This document shows, piece after piece, positions 9,982 to 19,346 of a stretch of 64,000 nt of DNA; the first letter of the stretch is position 1; the number at the start of each line of letters is the position of its first letter. The position numbers and the translations under genes are program-made. The stretch is from Chitinophagaceae bacterium (GTDB taxonomy: Bacteria; Bacteroidota; Bacteroidia; Chitinophagales; Chitinophagaceae). A model generated the notes under the pieces. It saw only the letters and a program-made list of their open reading frames with translations. It was not told where the DNA came from and did no database searches. The stretch is taken from positions 89,930 to 153,929 of the forward strand of contig JADKJI010000016.1 of the NCBI GenBank assembly GCA_016721085.1. The letters are read 5' to 3'.

Positions 9982-10965
9982 TTAGGAGGCCAGAATCTTA
10001 ACAATCTTCAGCCATTCGTCGCTGATTTTCTGTTTGGCTTTCACGGCTTTTTCAAGGGGTGTGTAACTCATTTTATTGTTTACAATTCCCACCATAACGT
10101 TATTTCTATGTTCGATCAAACATTCAACGGCATGGTATCCCATACGACTGGCAATAAGCCTGTCCAAACAGCTTGGGGAACCACCGCGTTGTATATGTCC
10201 TAAGATACAAACCCTGGTTTCTGCTAATGGCAACCTGTTGGTTACAACTTTTGCAACTTCATCAGCACCACCGAAACCATCGCCTTCCGCAACAACGATC
10301 AGGTTTACGAGTTTTTTTCTTTTTTCTTTCTCGAGTAATGAATCTACTAGTTCTTCGATATCTGTTTTCCTTTCAGGAATCATGATATTTTCAGCACCGG
10401 TAGCAATGCCACTATGAAGGGCGATATAGCCAGCATCACGTCCCATTACTTCAATAATGAAAAGACGATCATGTGCATCAGCTGTATCCCTGATTTTATC
10501 AATAGCTTCAACGGCTGTATTTACGGCTGTATCGAAACCGATAGTGAAGTCAGAGCCAGCGATATCCTTATCGATAGTTCCTGGAATACCTATACAAGGG
10601 ATATCATATTCGCGGCTGAAAATATCAGCGCCACGGAAGGATCCATCTCCCCCGATGATAACCAGTCCATCAATGCCATGTTTCTTCAGATTCTTATAGG
10701 CTATAGCACGTCCTTCTTTTTCAAAGAATTCTTTGCATCTGGCTGTTTTAAGGATAGTACCACCACGTTGAATGATATTGGCTACGCTACGTGAGTGCAT
10801 AGGAACGATATCATCATCGAGCATACCAGAGTAGCCGCGCATGATACCATACACTTCAAGACCATGATAAATACCGGTACGAACTACTGCCCTGATAGCG
10901 GCATTCATTCCTGGAGCATCTCCCCCAGAGGTTAGTACTCCAATTTTTGTTACTTTATTTGCCAT
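9982..10965 (-). CDS. pfkA: ATP-dependent 6-phosphofructokinase
   Basis: The open frame extends upstream to 11175, but ATG 10965 (MANKVTKIGVLTSGG) gives the normal 327-residue bacterial length and places the ATP-binding 'TSGGDAPGMNAAIR' in its usual place. Other motifs are 'GGDGSFRGAD', the catalytic 'IPGTIDKDIAGSDFT' with its Asp, and 'EVMGRDAGYIAL'. It phosphorylates fructose 6-phosphate to the 1,6-bisphosphate, the committed glycolytic step. It is followed by pyk after 16 bases. A TAATTTTG box at 11050-11043 is a candidate promoter. Confidence 0.96.
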   Translation of the reverse strand: MANKVTKIGVLTSGGDAPGMNAAIRAVVRTGIYHGLEVYGIMRGYSGMLDDDIVPMHSRSVANIIQRGGTILKTARCKEFFEKEGRAIAYKNLKKHGIDGLVIIGGDGSFRGADIFSREYDIPCIGIPGTIDKDIAGSDFTIGFDTAVNTAVEAIDKIRDTADAHDRLFIIEVMGRDAGYIALHSGIATGAENIMIPERKTDIEELVDSLLEKEKRKKLVNLIVVAEGDGFGGADEVAKVVTNRLPLAETRVCILGHIQRGGSPSCLDRLIASRMGYHAVECLIEHRNNVMVGIVNNKMSYTPLEKAVKAKQKISDEWLKIVKILAS

Positions 10966-11042
10966 GAATGAAAAACGTTCAAAATTATTACAATGATTGG
11001 CAAGAATCGTTTGATAAAATTCAATGTTCTTATAAAAGCGCC

Positions 11043-11050
11043 CAAAATTA
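11043..11050 (-). promoter_or_regulatory. Candidate Bacteroidota -7 box (TAATTTTG) for pfkA-pyk
   Basis: TAATTTTG on the minus strand matches the TAnnTTTG consensus and lies about 78 bases before the pfkA ATG. No convincing -33 TTTG is visible. The assignment rests on the consensus alone. Confidence 0.4.
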
Positions 11051-11151
11051 AGGTTTTGTTTCGATAATACCCCCGAGGCGGGGCCAATGGGTAAAATAGG
11101 TTGAGAATCATGGAGTAGTGAACGAACAGTTGTTCGTTGTAGGGTACAATT

Positions 11152-11252
11152 GTATGTTACAACTGGAGATGTCATCCTACCCCCCGGATGCCATCCTGGG
11201 GGGTGGATGGCATCCTATACCCAAGATGGCATCCGGGGGTAGGATGACATCC
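11152..11252. repeat. GGATGnCATCC element, copy 1
   Basis: Four GATGnCATCC-type palindromes alternate with C5/G5 tracts (CCTACCCCCCGGATG and complements). The left edge is GTATGTTACAA, resembling the terminal GTGTTTTACAA of the copy at 35072. It ends one base before the promoter box of the next gene. At 11121-11138, just outside, an imperfect palindrome AACGAACA-GT-TGTTCGTT is also present. Confidence 0.7.
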
Positions 11253-11253
11253 G

Positions 11254-11261
11254 TAAATTTG
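11254..11261 (+). promoter_or_regulatory. Candidate -7 box TAAATTTG placed for a leaderless start
   Basis: TAAATTTG fits the TAnnTTTG consensus and ends 4 bases before ATG 11266. Transcription from such a box would begin at or next to the ATG, implying a leaderless or near-leaderless mRNA. No experimental support is available here. Confidence 0.45.
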
Positions 11262-11265
11262 CCCC

Positions 11266-12168
11266 ATGAAAATTCTCATCACCGGCGCCAACGGCCTCCT
11301 CGGCCAACACCTTGTTAACCACCTGCTCCTCACTAATCACCAAATTATCGCCACTGGTAAAGGTCCCACACGTCTCCCTTTTACAGAATCTGATTTGTAT
11401 TCATATTTAACCCTCGATATTTCCAACAAAGCATCTATTGAAAAAACGATGCAACAAATAGGTGACATAGATGTAGTTGTTCATGCCGCCGCATCAACTC
11501 AGGTTGATGATTGTGAAAACAACAAGGAAGCAGCCTACACGAATAATGTAATTGGTACAAGTAATCTCCTTGAAGCAACAAAAGGAAAAATAAAGCAGTT
11601 TGTATACATATCCACCGATTTCGTTTTTGATGGTGTAAATGGATTTTATAAGGAAGACGATGTGTTGAATCCCGTTAATTGGTACGGACAAACCAAAAAA
11701 ACGGCAGAGGAAAAAGTGAGAGAAACTAATTTGCCATGGACTATCATTCGAACTTGTCTCGTTTACGGAAATACATTGTCGGGCACCAGAGCAAATATCA
11801 TCACCTGGGTAAAAGATAACCTGGAAAACAAACGACCTATAAAAGTTGTAAGCGATCAGGTACGAACACCCACTTATGTTGAAGATTTAGCCAACGGTAT
11901 TATTTTAGCTATTCAGAAAAATGCAAAAGGGATATATCATATCTCCGGGAATGAAACTCTTACTCCTTACGATATGGCAATGAAAACAGTATCCTTTTTC
12001 AATCTCGATGCCACTCTTATCACCAAAGTAGATGCTTCAACATTTAGCCAACCGGGAAAACGTCCGCAAAAAACTGGATTCTCCATTGAAAAAGCACAAA
12101 GGGATTTGGGGTATCAACCTATTTCGTTTGAGGAGGGGATAAAGAAAATGTTTGCAAAAGTTCAATAA
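11266..12168 (+). CDS. NAD(P)-dependent sugar reductase/epimerase, RmlD-like SDR
   Basis: A 300-residue extended short-chain dehydrogenase. It has the N-terminal nucleotide-binding 'ITGANGLLGQHLV', the 'HAAASTQVDDCE' segment typical of dTDP-4-dehydrorhamnose reductases, and the catalytic 'WYGQTKKTAEE' (YxxxK). The C-terminal sugar-binding part contains 'DQVRTPTYVEDLANG', characteristic of RmlD. It is therefore probably a dTDP-4-keto-sugar reductase, but no rml neighbours are present, so the substrate is uncertain. The last codons (KVQ, stop) lie inside the GTTCAATA repeat that fills the following spacer. Confidence 0.85.
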   Translation: MKILITGANGLLGQHLVNHLLLTNHQIIATGKGPTRLPFTESDLYSYLTLDISNKASIEKTMQQIGDIDVVVHAAASTQVDDCENNKEAAYTNNVIGTSNLLEATKGKIKQFVYISTDFVFDGVNGFYKEDDVLNPVNWYGQTKKTAEEKVRETNLPWTIIRTCLVYGNTLSGTRANIITWVKDNLENKRPIKVVSDQVRTPTYVEDLANGIILAIQKNAKGIYHISGNETLTPYDMAMKTVSFFNLDATLITKVDASTFSQPGKRPQKTGFSIEKAQRDLGYQPISFEEGIKKMFAKVQ

Positions 12169-12363
12169 GTTCAATAGGTTCCAGAGGGCTTAACTAATAG
12201 CAAACAGTTTGTGTAATTAAGTTTATAACCGCAGAGGCGCAGAGACGCGGAGGAATTCTCCTTGCGTCTCTGCGCCTCTGCGGTTATAAACCAAAAGCAC
12301 TTGAAAACTGCTATTAGTTAAGCCCTCTGGAACCTATTGAACTTATTGAACCTATTGAACTTT
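12157..12363. repeat. 207-bp nested inverted repeat filling a convergent spacer (contains palindrome copy 2)
   Basis: The outer arms are 12157-12210 and 12305-12363: AAAGTTCAATAAGTTCAATA, GGTTCCAGAGGGC and TTAACTAATAGC, mirrored as GCTATTAGTTAA, GCCCTCTGGAACC and repeated TATTGAAC. Inside, 12221-12291 is a near-perfect GC palindrome starting GTTTATAACCGCAGAGGCGC and ending in its complement. The element includes the stop of the upstream gene and ends immediately before the stop codon of the opposing arginase gene, so transcripts from both sides would form a long hairpin. It may serve as a bidirectional terminator. Confidence 0.85.
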
Positions 12364-13312
12364 CTAGTTCATCATCAAAATATTCACACTCCTCTGCAAT
12401 ATATTAAACGCAATCTCACTCATCAGATTCTCCTTATCAAGTGTTGGATTTACTTCCGCAATTTCAAAACAACATACTTTCCTGTTCTGCATAAATTTAC
12501 TGATAAGGTCTTCCGCCTCACGTTCACGTAAACCATTGCTTACTGGTGTGCCCGTTCCTTTTGAAATGGAGGAATCCAGACTGTCAACATCAAAGCTTAT
12601 ATAAATATCAGTGCAATCGGCCAGATAACGTATCACACTTCTAACCACATTCTCTGCACCTTTACGACGCACTTCATTAGTGGTTATCACTTTCATGCCA
12701 TATTTCTCTATAAGATGTTTTTCTTCTTTTTCATAATCACGAAGAGATATGAATACGATGTCTTCAGGTAAAACCTTCGGTGCCATCTTCCCAATATTCT
12801 TTAACTGGTTCCAGGCCTTGGTGGTTTCCTCATCCAGTTCATGTACTGCATAATCGTCATTATCTTCATTGATGGATGCCGCTAAATGGCATACCATGCA
12901 GATTGCCTGATGGAGTAGTATAAGGTGTATGAAGATCAGCATGCGCATCTATCCAAATAACACCCAGCTTGCTTTTCGGCTTTGCAGCTTTTATTCCAGC
13001 TATAGTAGCACCAGCAATACTGTGATCGCCACTTAATACTACCGGAAAGAAATTATTCTTCATCGAATCACTCACCGACTTGCTCACTCGCTCATAGATA
13101 GTGTTGATTCCCTTTATCCTTTTGGCGTAAGGAGATTCAATTGGTTCATATAATAACTTGTTCTCAGTTGGTATTTTTTCAGATGGGAAGTGAATAAAGA
13201 AATTGCTCATGAAATCGAGCGCTGCAATTTTGATAGCATCTATACCCAAACTGGCACCACGTGTGCCTGCACCTATTTCGGATGGTACTTCAATGATCTT
13301 AATGTTCTTCAT
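12364..13312 (-). CDS. rocF: Arginase family ureohydrolase, frame broken by a 1-nt insertion
   Basis: Two minus-strand frames (13312-12866 and onward to 12364) join after 'GNLHGMP' into 'LAASINEDN' when one T of a TTT run near 12880 is removed, giving about 315 residues. All manganese-ligand motifs are present: 'VLSGDHSIAGA', 'WIDAHADLHT' and 'SFDVDSLDSS', plus the distal Glu in 'FEIAEVNPTLD'. The pattern fits arginase (arginine to ornithine plus urea) better than agmatinase, though formiminoglutamase-type activity is not excluded. The break is most likely an assembly error because both halves are fully conserved. Confidence 0.85.
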
Positions 13313-13792
13313 GTGTGTGATTTTTCTTTTCAGTCACATGAAATGTTCCAGGTTATTTAATTAGGTCGATTACGGATAACCGATGAAGGATTCATTTCAT
13401 GACAAGCAAATAATATATCTGGTTCTGACAATAACGGATCCGGCTGACTAAAGCTGACTACTTAGTCGGGGATATAAAAATTCATTGGCAGTAATAACTG
13501 CGCAAATGAAATGGAAGGAATTAATATGGCTGCTTTGGCTAGCATAAGGTTGCACTGACATTGTAAAGGTAGTGATTTCCCCTTAGCAGCAAAATCCTTG
13601 CCCATAGTATTGATTCATATGACATTAAAATGATACTTGTATCTCGCCGAATCATATAGTTTAAGGATGAGGACTATTAAAGAGAGCCACACTTTTCATG
13701 ATACGGTATAAAATACAAAAACTTGTTGGTTATGATTCCGCGCATACATTCTAAATTTTTTGCTTCCGAATTTTGTTCCAAATAATTCTATT
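13313..13792. other. Intergenic region, 480 bp, divergent promoters expected
   Basis: This spacer separates the divergent arginase and iron-sulfur repair genes. It is AT-rich and has none of the repeat families that fill most other spacers. A weak inverted repeat GACTAA ... TTAGTC lies at 13446-13467. I found no convincing FNR/NsrR-type operator, tRNA or small ORF. Confidence 0.4.
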
Positions 13793-14515
13793 ATGGTCAC
13801 TTATTCAGATAAAACTTTAGCAACAATCGTAACCCAGTCACATCAGGCAGCTGTAGTATTTGAGAAATTCAACCTTGATTTCTGCTGTAAGGGTAAGAGA
13901 ACTCTATATCAGGCATGTTCTGAACAACAACTTTCTTTGGATACTGTTGAGACAGAATTGAACGAAGCAATTAATAACACTGGTTCCATTAAAGATCATT
14001 TGTTTACTGAAATGACACTTACTCAGTTAATCGGGTATATTATCTTAAAGCATCACTTTTATGTTAAACAAGCTATGCCGCTAATATATTCCCATCTGGA
14101 AAAAGTTGCTATAAAGCACGGTGATAGATATCCATATATGCGAGAAGTGTACTATAAATTTTCAGAACTGAAGATGGATATGGATAGCCATATGAAGAAA
14201 GAAGAGGAAGTGCTATTTCCTCGTATCCAATATCTTGATAAACTGTCGCCGGTAGAAAGGTTGTCAATTGAAGTATTACCTGCATCAATAGGTGGACCTG
14301 TTAAGGTGATGGAAGCTGAACATGATTTAGCTGGAACAATTATGGATAATATTCGGGTACTTACTAATAATTATTTAGCACCTGAATCAGCTTGTACTAC
14401 TTTTAAACTTTGTCTCGCAGAACTAAAGGAATTCGAAGAAGACTTGCACCGCCATGTTCATTTGGAGAATCATCTATTATTCCCGAGAGCTATTGAAATG
14501 TGTTTGATAAATTAA
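13793..14515 (+). CDS. ric: Iron-sulfur cluster repair di-iron protein (RIC/YtfE/ScdA family)
   Basis: I chose ATG 13793 over an upstream TTG at 13760. The 240-residue product has the N-terminal DUF542 domain with the paired cysteines 'FNLDFCCKGKRTL' (about 25-40), then a hemerythrin-like four-helix domain with ligand His/Glu in 'HHFYVKQ', 'DMDSHMKKEEEVLFPR', 'MEAEHDLAG' and 'HRHVHLENHLLFPR'. The family repairs iron-sulfur clusters damaged by nitric oxide or oxidants through a non-heme di-iron site in the cytoplasm. Its stop overlaps the stop of the convergent lipoprotein gene by a few bases. Confidence 0.93.
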   Translation: MVTYSDKTLATIVTQSHQAAVVFEKFNLDFCCKGKRTLYQACSEQQLSLDTVETELNEAINNTGSIKDHLFTEMTLTQLIGYIILKHHFYVKQAMPLIYSHLEKVAIKHGDRYPYMREVYYKFSELKMDMDSHMKKEEEVLFPRIQYLDKLSPVERLSIEVLPASIGGPVKVMEAEHDLAGTIMDNIRVLTNNYLAPESACTTFKLCLAELKEFEEDLHRHVHLENHLLFPRAIEMCLIN

Positions 14516-14958
14516 TCCCAAACGAATCGCCATGTTCCATCTTTCTGTTTCTTCCAAACTGTATGGAATATGCCCTTGAGTTCATTTGTTTTGCCAGTGG
14601 AATCGGTTATCTGGAAAATATATTTTCCAAAAGTATATCCAAGATCACAGGATGCAGAAACATCGGTAAAGTCTGGTGTCCAGGATAATTTTATTTTTCC
14701 TTTTGTGGGTTTTGAGTAGAAGGATGCAATAGCCGCCAACCCGTTATATATACTATCGTTTCGATTGATTATAGCATCACTGGCACCATAATGTGTGAAG
14801 GCGATTTTTAAACCTTCTTCAGCTGCCAGTTTTTCAAATGCTTTTTCTGTCTTTATGATTTCTAGCTTAGCAGCTTCCTGATTTTTTTTAATGGCATCAT
14901 TACTATTGCAGGATAGCAATAATAAATATAAGAAAGGGAGTATTGATAATCTGTACAT
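14512..14958 (-). CDS. Lipoprotein with SnoaL/DUF4440-like (NTF2 fold) domain
   Basis: A 148-residue protein with a type II signal peptide (hydrophobic 'FLYLLLLSC', lipobox Cys near residue 17). The mature part has 'EKAFEKLAAEEGLKIAF', 'RNDSIYNGLAAIASFY' and 'FHTVWKKQKDGTWRFVWD', the classical outline of the DUF4440/SnoaL-like cone-shaped fold. These are secreted ligand-binding or enzyme-like proteins of unknown specific role. It is probably lipid-anchored in the envelope. It follows the GH20 gene in the same direction but is separated by a terminator-like hairpin. Confidence 0.8.
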   Translation of the reverse strand: MYRLSILPFLYLLLLSCNSNDAIKKNQEAAKLEIIKTEKAFEKLAAEEGLKIAFTHYGASDAIINRNDSIYNGLAAIASFYSKPTKGKIKLSWTPDFTDVSASCDLGYTFGKYIFQITDSTGKTNELKGIFHTVWKKQKDGTWRFVWD

Positions 14959-14968
14959 AATGAAAGTA

Positions 14969-15002
14969 AAAGGGTTCCTTACTTAATAGTTCGGAACCCT
15001 TT
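14969..15002 (-). terminator. Rho-independent terminator after the GH20 gene
   Basis: The 10-bp arms AAAGGGTTCC and GGAACCCTTT enclose a 14-base loop. Read on the minus strand, the stem is followed by TTTTACTTT. It lies just after the stop of the hexosaminidase gene at 15008. The symmetric sequence could also act in the other direction. Confidence 0.7.
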
Positions 15003-15007
15003 TTAAA

Positions 15008-16543
15008 TTATTTCCAGGTAACTTTTTTGGAAGGATAATAATCAATGCCCATAGCTTTCATCCTTGGACCATGATTTCCTAACCGAACTTTATATTCATC
15101 CCAACTACGGCCAGTAACTGGTGACCATGCTATTTCAGCATATCCTGGCAGACGAGGGAATAACATATATTCGATGTCGTCCATTGTTACAATAGTTTCG
15201 GTCCACAAAGGAGCTTCAACACCCACTATATTTTCTCTCTTTATACCTGGTTCCAATGTTGCTGGATCCCAGATATAAGCAGTATCCACTTCTATATATC
15301 CAGCCCAATGTAATCCTAAGCGTGTTGTGGAATCATATTGCATATCAGCATAAGCTTTTCTGGCTGGGGAAATGATCACTTTAGCCCCTTTCTTTACTGC
15401 TTCAGTTGAATTAGCAGCATCCGCCCAATACTGAGCAATGGTGTTTGGTTGCAAAGTGCAATTGGCGATTTCATCCCAACCTATTGCCAGTTTACCATGA
15501 GCTTTTACAATGCCTTGTACTTTCTCCATGAAAGGGATATAATCTTCTTTCTTTGTTGCATGACTTTCATCGCCTCCAATATGTATATATTGACCAGGAG
15601 TTATTGCAGCTAATTCCTTAATAACATCATCCAGGAACTTGTAAACAACTTCTTTTGATGTACAAAGTGTGCTGAATCCAACTTCTGTTCCTGTATATAA
15701 TTTAGTTGCTGTATCGTTGCAATTCAATTCAGGATAAGAAGCAAGAGCTGCGTTTGTATGTCCGGGCATATCAACTTCAGGTATGATTGTTATATAGCGA
15801 TCCATTGCATATTGTACAATGTCCTTGTATTGGTCCTGAGTAAGGAAGCCACCTTTTTTGCCTCCTACTTCTGTGCTACCGCCATGTGCAGTAAGGTTAG
15901 GCCAAGATTTTATTTCAATTCTCCATCCCTGATCATCAGTAAGATGTAAGTGAAGAGTATTCATTTTGTAAGTTGCAATTAGATCTATGTAACGTTTGAT
16001 ATCTTCCACACCAAAGAAATGGCGGGCAATATCCAACATGGATCCGCGATAAGCATAACTGGGTTGGTCCTTAATTGTTACTGATTGTAATTCCCATTTT
16101 GCTTCTTGCTTTGCGCTAGCATTTATTGCTTCAGGCAATAATTGTTTTATGGTTTGGATACCATAAAAAAGTCCGGCTGGCTTTTGTGCCGTAACCGTTA
16201 CCTGATCCGCTGTTACTGATAATTCATATCCTTCATCTCCGAGACTAGCGTCTCCGCCAAGAGTTAAGAAAATACTGCCTTTTGTAGCAGCGGTTCCAGG
16301 AGTAACTTTTAATGCAAATCCAGTGGCAGGTTTTAACTGCGCTGATAAATATTCTCCAATTTTAACCGCTTCGGTAGCAGCTATTATTGAAGTGCCTTCA
16401 GTTATAGTGAACTGACCTGACCCTTTAGTAACTGATACTGGTTTTGGAATCAGGTTATCTGCCGGAGTGCTGGTGTTTGTATTGCAGGATAAAACCGCAA
16501 TCGAACAAACCGCCAGAAATAATGAAATTTTCTTATGGAACAT
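15008..16543 (-). CDS. Beta-N-acetylhexosaminidase, GH20, lipoprotein
   Basis: I chose ATG 16543 (MFHKKISLF) over the longer frame from 16576 because it places a lipoprotein signal ('AVLSCNTN') correctly; the product is 511 residues. An N-terminal GH20b domain (about 30-145) precedes the catalytic barrel starting near 'YRGSMLDIARHFF', with 'LHLTDDQGWRIEI', 'PEVDMPGHTNAAL' and the catalytic Asp-Glu in 'IHIGGDESHA'. It cleaves terminal N-acetylhexosamine from chitooligosaccharides or glycans using substrate-assisted catalysis. The lipid anchor implies action in the periplasm or at the surface, fitting a polysaccharide-degrading lifestyle. Confidence 0.95.
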   Translation of the reverse strand: MFHKKISLFLAVCSIAVLSCNTNTSTPADNLIPKPVSVTKGSGQFTITEGTSIIAATEAVKIGEYLSAQLKPATGFALKVTPGTAATKGSIFLTLGGDASLGDEGYELSVTADQVTVTAQKPAGLFYGIQTIKQLLPEAINASAKQEAKWELQSVTIKDQPSYAYRGSMLDIARHFFGVEDIKRYIDLIATYKMNTLHLHLTDDQGWRIEIKSWPNLTAHGGSTEVGGKKGGFLTQDQYKDIVQYAMDRYITIIPEVDMPGHTNAALASYPELNCNDTATKLYTGTEVGFSTLCTSKEVVYKFLDDVIKELAAITPGQYIHIGGDESHATKKEDYIPFMEKVQGIVKAHGKLAIGWDEIANCTLQPNTIAQYWADAANSTEAVKKGAKVIISPARKAYADMQYDSTTRLGLHWAGYIEVDTAYIWDPATLEPGIKRENIVGVEAPLWTETIVTMDDIEYMLFPRLPGYAEIAWSPVTGRSWDEYKVRLGNHGPRMKAMGIDYYPSKKVTWK

Positions 16544-16718
16544 ATATGACAAGTTTTTGGATTCCGAAGATAACAAAATCGGCTTAGTTTAAGCCGATAT
16601 ACTAACCGCTTTTCGAAGGAATACTTACGCTATCGATTGCTATTTTGAGGAAACAAGGGGTTGGATGGTAAAAATCATTAGGTTTGAGGGGCCAACATTC
16701 ACTTTTTAAAACTGCGAC

Positions 16719-18040
16719 ATGAATAAAGTATTCTTACTTCTCTTCTTGCCTATTACCCTTTTTGCCCAAACTCAGGAAACAGAAAAACTGGATAATTATT
16801 TTAAAGCTCAGGAGTCTGTAAAAGGCTTTAGTGGAGCCGTTTTGGTTATGAAGCAAAATAAAGTAGTGTTGCGCAAAGGATATGGTATGGCAGATATGGA
16901 ATGGAATATTCCCAATTCTGCCGATACAAGATTTAGGGTGGGTTCAGTAACAAAACAATTTACTGCTGCTTGTATTCTTCAGTTGGAGGAAGAAGGCAAA
17001 CTGTCTGTAAATGATAAGCTAAGCAAGTACTTCCCAGGTTACCCCAAAGGAGATAGCATAACTATCCATATGTTATTAAATCACACTTCAGGTATTGCCA
17101 ATTATACCAATATACCTGAGTTCATGAAAGTTGCCAGATTGAATCTCTCGAAAGATTCAATGGTTAATTTTTTCAAGAACAGACCCTTTGGTTTCTCGCC
17201 AGGAACTAAATTTTCCTATAGTAATTCAGGCTATTTTCTTCTTGGTATCATTATAGAAAAGGTAAGTGGGCTGTCTTATAATGCCTATTTAAGACAGCAT
17301 ATTTTTAATAAACTCTCAATGAATGAGTCTGGAGTTGATAGGCTAGATACCATTCTGTCTAAAAGAGCCAAAGGCTATTCTAAAGCAGGTAAGAAATTCG
17401 TGAACTCAGAGTATATAAGTATGGATTGGCCATTTAGTGCTGGGGTTATTTACAGCACCCTTGACGATATGTATAAATGGGATAGGGCTCTTTATAATAA
17501 TACGATTCTTTCTGAATCCTCCAGAAAGAAAATGTTTACACCTGGATTGAGTAATTATGGGTATGGGGTGAATATTGATTCTTTAGATGGACATCCCCGA
17601 ATCTGGCATGATGGAGGCATTCCTGGGTTCCTGACCAAATTCAGCCGGTTTACAAAAGATGATTTGTGTATTGTGGTTTTTTCAAATAATGAAACTAATG
17701 CGGATTTTCTTTCGTTGGCCATTTCTAATATCATGTTCGGAGAGGAAGTAGAAGCCCCTTATTTTCATAAGGAAGTGAAAATAGACCCTTCCTTATTGGA
17801 TAAGTTTGTAGGTAAATATTCCGCCGGACTAATTATCGAAGTAATTAAAAAGATAATAAACTTTATCGCCATAGAAATGGTTCTCCTGATATTGAACTCA
17901 AGCCAGAATCTCCTACAAAGTTTTTCTACGATGATGAAACTGATCGCGTACTGGAATTTGAATTGGATAAAGATGGAAAAGTAGCTAAGATATGGTTCCA
18001 CAATAGTGGACAAAAGGGAGAACTCAAAAAAGTTCAATAA
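16719..18040 (+). CDS. Serine hydrolase, beta-lactamase/class C PBP fold, frameshifted near the C-terminus
   Basis: It has a signal peptide ('LLLFLPITLFAQ') and the penicillin-binding fold motifs: SxxK in 'RVGSVTKQFTAA', YxN in 'KFSYSNSGYFLLG', and 'WHDGGIPGF' in place of the KTG box. The annotated frame runs to 17984, but one extra A in the A5 run at 17847-17851 restores 'VIKKDNKLYRHRNGSPDIEL' and a C-terminal lipocalin-like tail to TAA 18040 (about 440 residues). Such proteins are secreted esterases or D-amino-acid peptidases rather than true beta-lactamases. The last codons are KKVQ-stop, the same GTTCAATAA tail seen at 12157. A possible TAGGTTTG box lies at 16679. Confidence 0.85.
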
Positions 18041-18047
18041 TCGGAAT

Positions 18048-19216
18048 TTATTGACTATCCCTTTCTGGTTGGGCTTTTTTCTTTTTCAACTTCATTCCAT
18101 ACAGAAATCTTGTTATAATAAAAGGTCTTATAACAAAGTGATAAAGACAGGTGATAATTGCAATACTGGATATTATTAGTACAATCAGCTTTATGCTTAT
18201 TGGAACAGACCATTGAACTATATAATATCCTAATGCTACTATAACCGTTTGATGAAGTATGTAGTATGGATAAACGGCTTCATTGAAATACTGTAAAAAT
18301 CTATTTGAGTAATTCAGGTGTTTCTTTGCAAACCCAAGTATGGCAAGTATTGTAGTCCAAATCAATACAGAATTTAAGACAGCATAAGTATAAAGTCTTT
18401 CATCGTTTTGTTTAGGGAAATCAGGTTTCCACCAGTAAAAAGCATAAAGTGGAATCATGGTTAAAATGATAATTCCCAAGAACCAGTTTCTGTATTTCAT
18501 ACAGGTGTCCCAAATACGTTTACTCCCTGCTAAAAAATAGCCATAGAAAAGCAATGTTATATAGAATAGAAAGATGAACCAATCATCCAAAAGACTTCCT
18601 TGTTCTGGCCATTTGATATATAAAGTTATATAGTAGTAGATCATTGGTAAAAGAAAGACACTCAGCAGTAATGGTTTTGAAAGAAATTCTGCAGCCGCAT
18701 TTCTCCATTCTTCCAACTTCTTTATTTTGAATAGACCAAATACTGGCAACAATAAGATGCAGAATACAAATAGATAAACAACAAACCACATATGACTCCA
18801 GGAAAGTGTTCCTTCAGGATATGGCACAAAACTCCAAACTGTGGGATAGAAATCTATGTACGAGCCTGAAATCTTCCCTTCCTGTAATTTTTCAAAGTAT
18901 ACTTGTAAGGGTATAGTGAAAAACATAGCGAATAAAAGCGGTATGAATAATCGTATTATTCTTTCTCCGGCAAAAGCCAGTACCGACCTTTTTCGTAAGG
19001 AAAACTGTATCCCAATTCCGCATACGAAAAACAATAAAGGTAAACGCCATTGGTGCAACCACCATATTACGCGCGTAAGTGGTTGTGAAGTGGTGGAATT
19101 CTTGACTTCCCAGCCATGATTTACAAATGGCATAGCGCAATGAAACACAATCAGTAAGCCGAAGGCTAGTACCTAACCCAGTCTATAAAATATAGCCTTT
19201 CAGATGCTGGTTTCAT
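18048..19216 (-). CDS. Acyltransferase family 3 (OpgC/OatA-like) membrane protein, frameshifted at the N-terminus
   Basis: The frame from 19148 lacks the family's start. Upstream, ATG 19216 encodes 'SERLYFIDWVR' and one extra G at 19172-19173 joins it to 'VLAFGLLIVFHCAMP', the conserved opening of acyltransferase-3 proteins with the active-site His. The corrected length is about 389 residues with roughly ten membrane helices, ending in a basic tail. The family transfers acyl groups to periplasmic or surface glycans; the 'FVCGIGIQFSLRKR' region resembles the OpgC-type subset. The target glycan cannot be read from sequence. It is divergent from the gene at 19347. Confidence 0.82.
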
Positions 19217-19346
19217 AGCAGTTGTTTTCCGATATACGAACTGACTTAACATTTTGTTACAATCTTTAGAAAATTACTGAATTATACTCTTCCAAGAGTA
19301 TTGCCTGAGCCCATTGATAATCCTTTTTTTGGGAAAATTTACCACA

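Noticed and set aside
10076..10794. Plus-strand open frames across pfkA, and similar ones across pyk and prfC
   Set aside because: They are antisense shadows of strongly conserved enzymes.
11121..11138. AACGAACA-GT-TGTTCGTT as a TetR-type operator
   Set aside because: No TetR-like gene is adjacent and the centre is not symmetric; it may be just another spacer hairpin.
13313..13792. FNR/NsrR-type operator upstream of the iron-sulfur repair gene
   Set aside because: Only half-matches to TTGAT-type sites were seen; nothing convincing.
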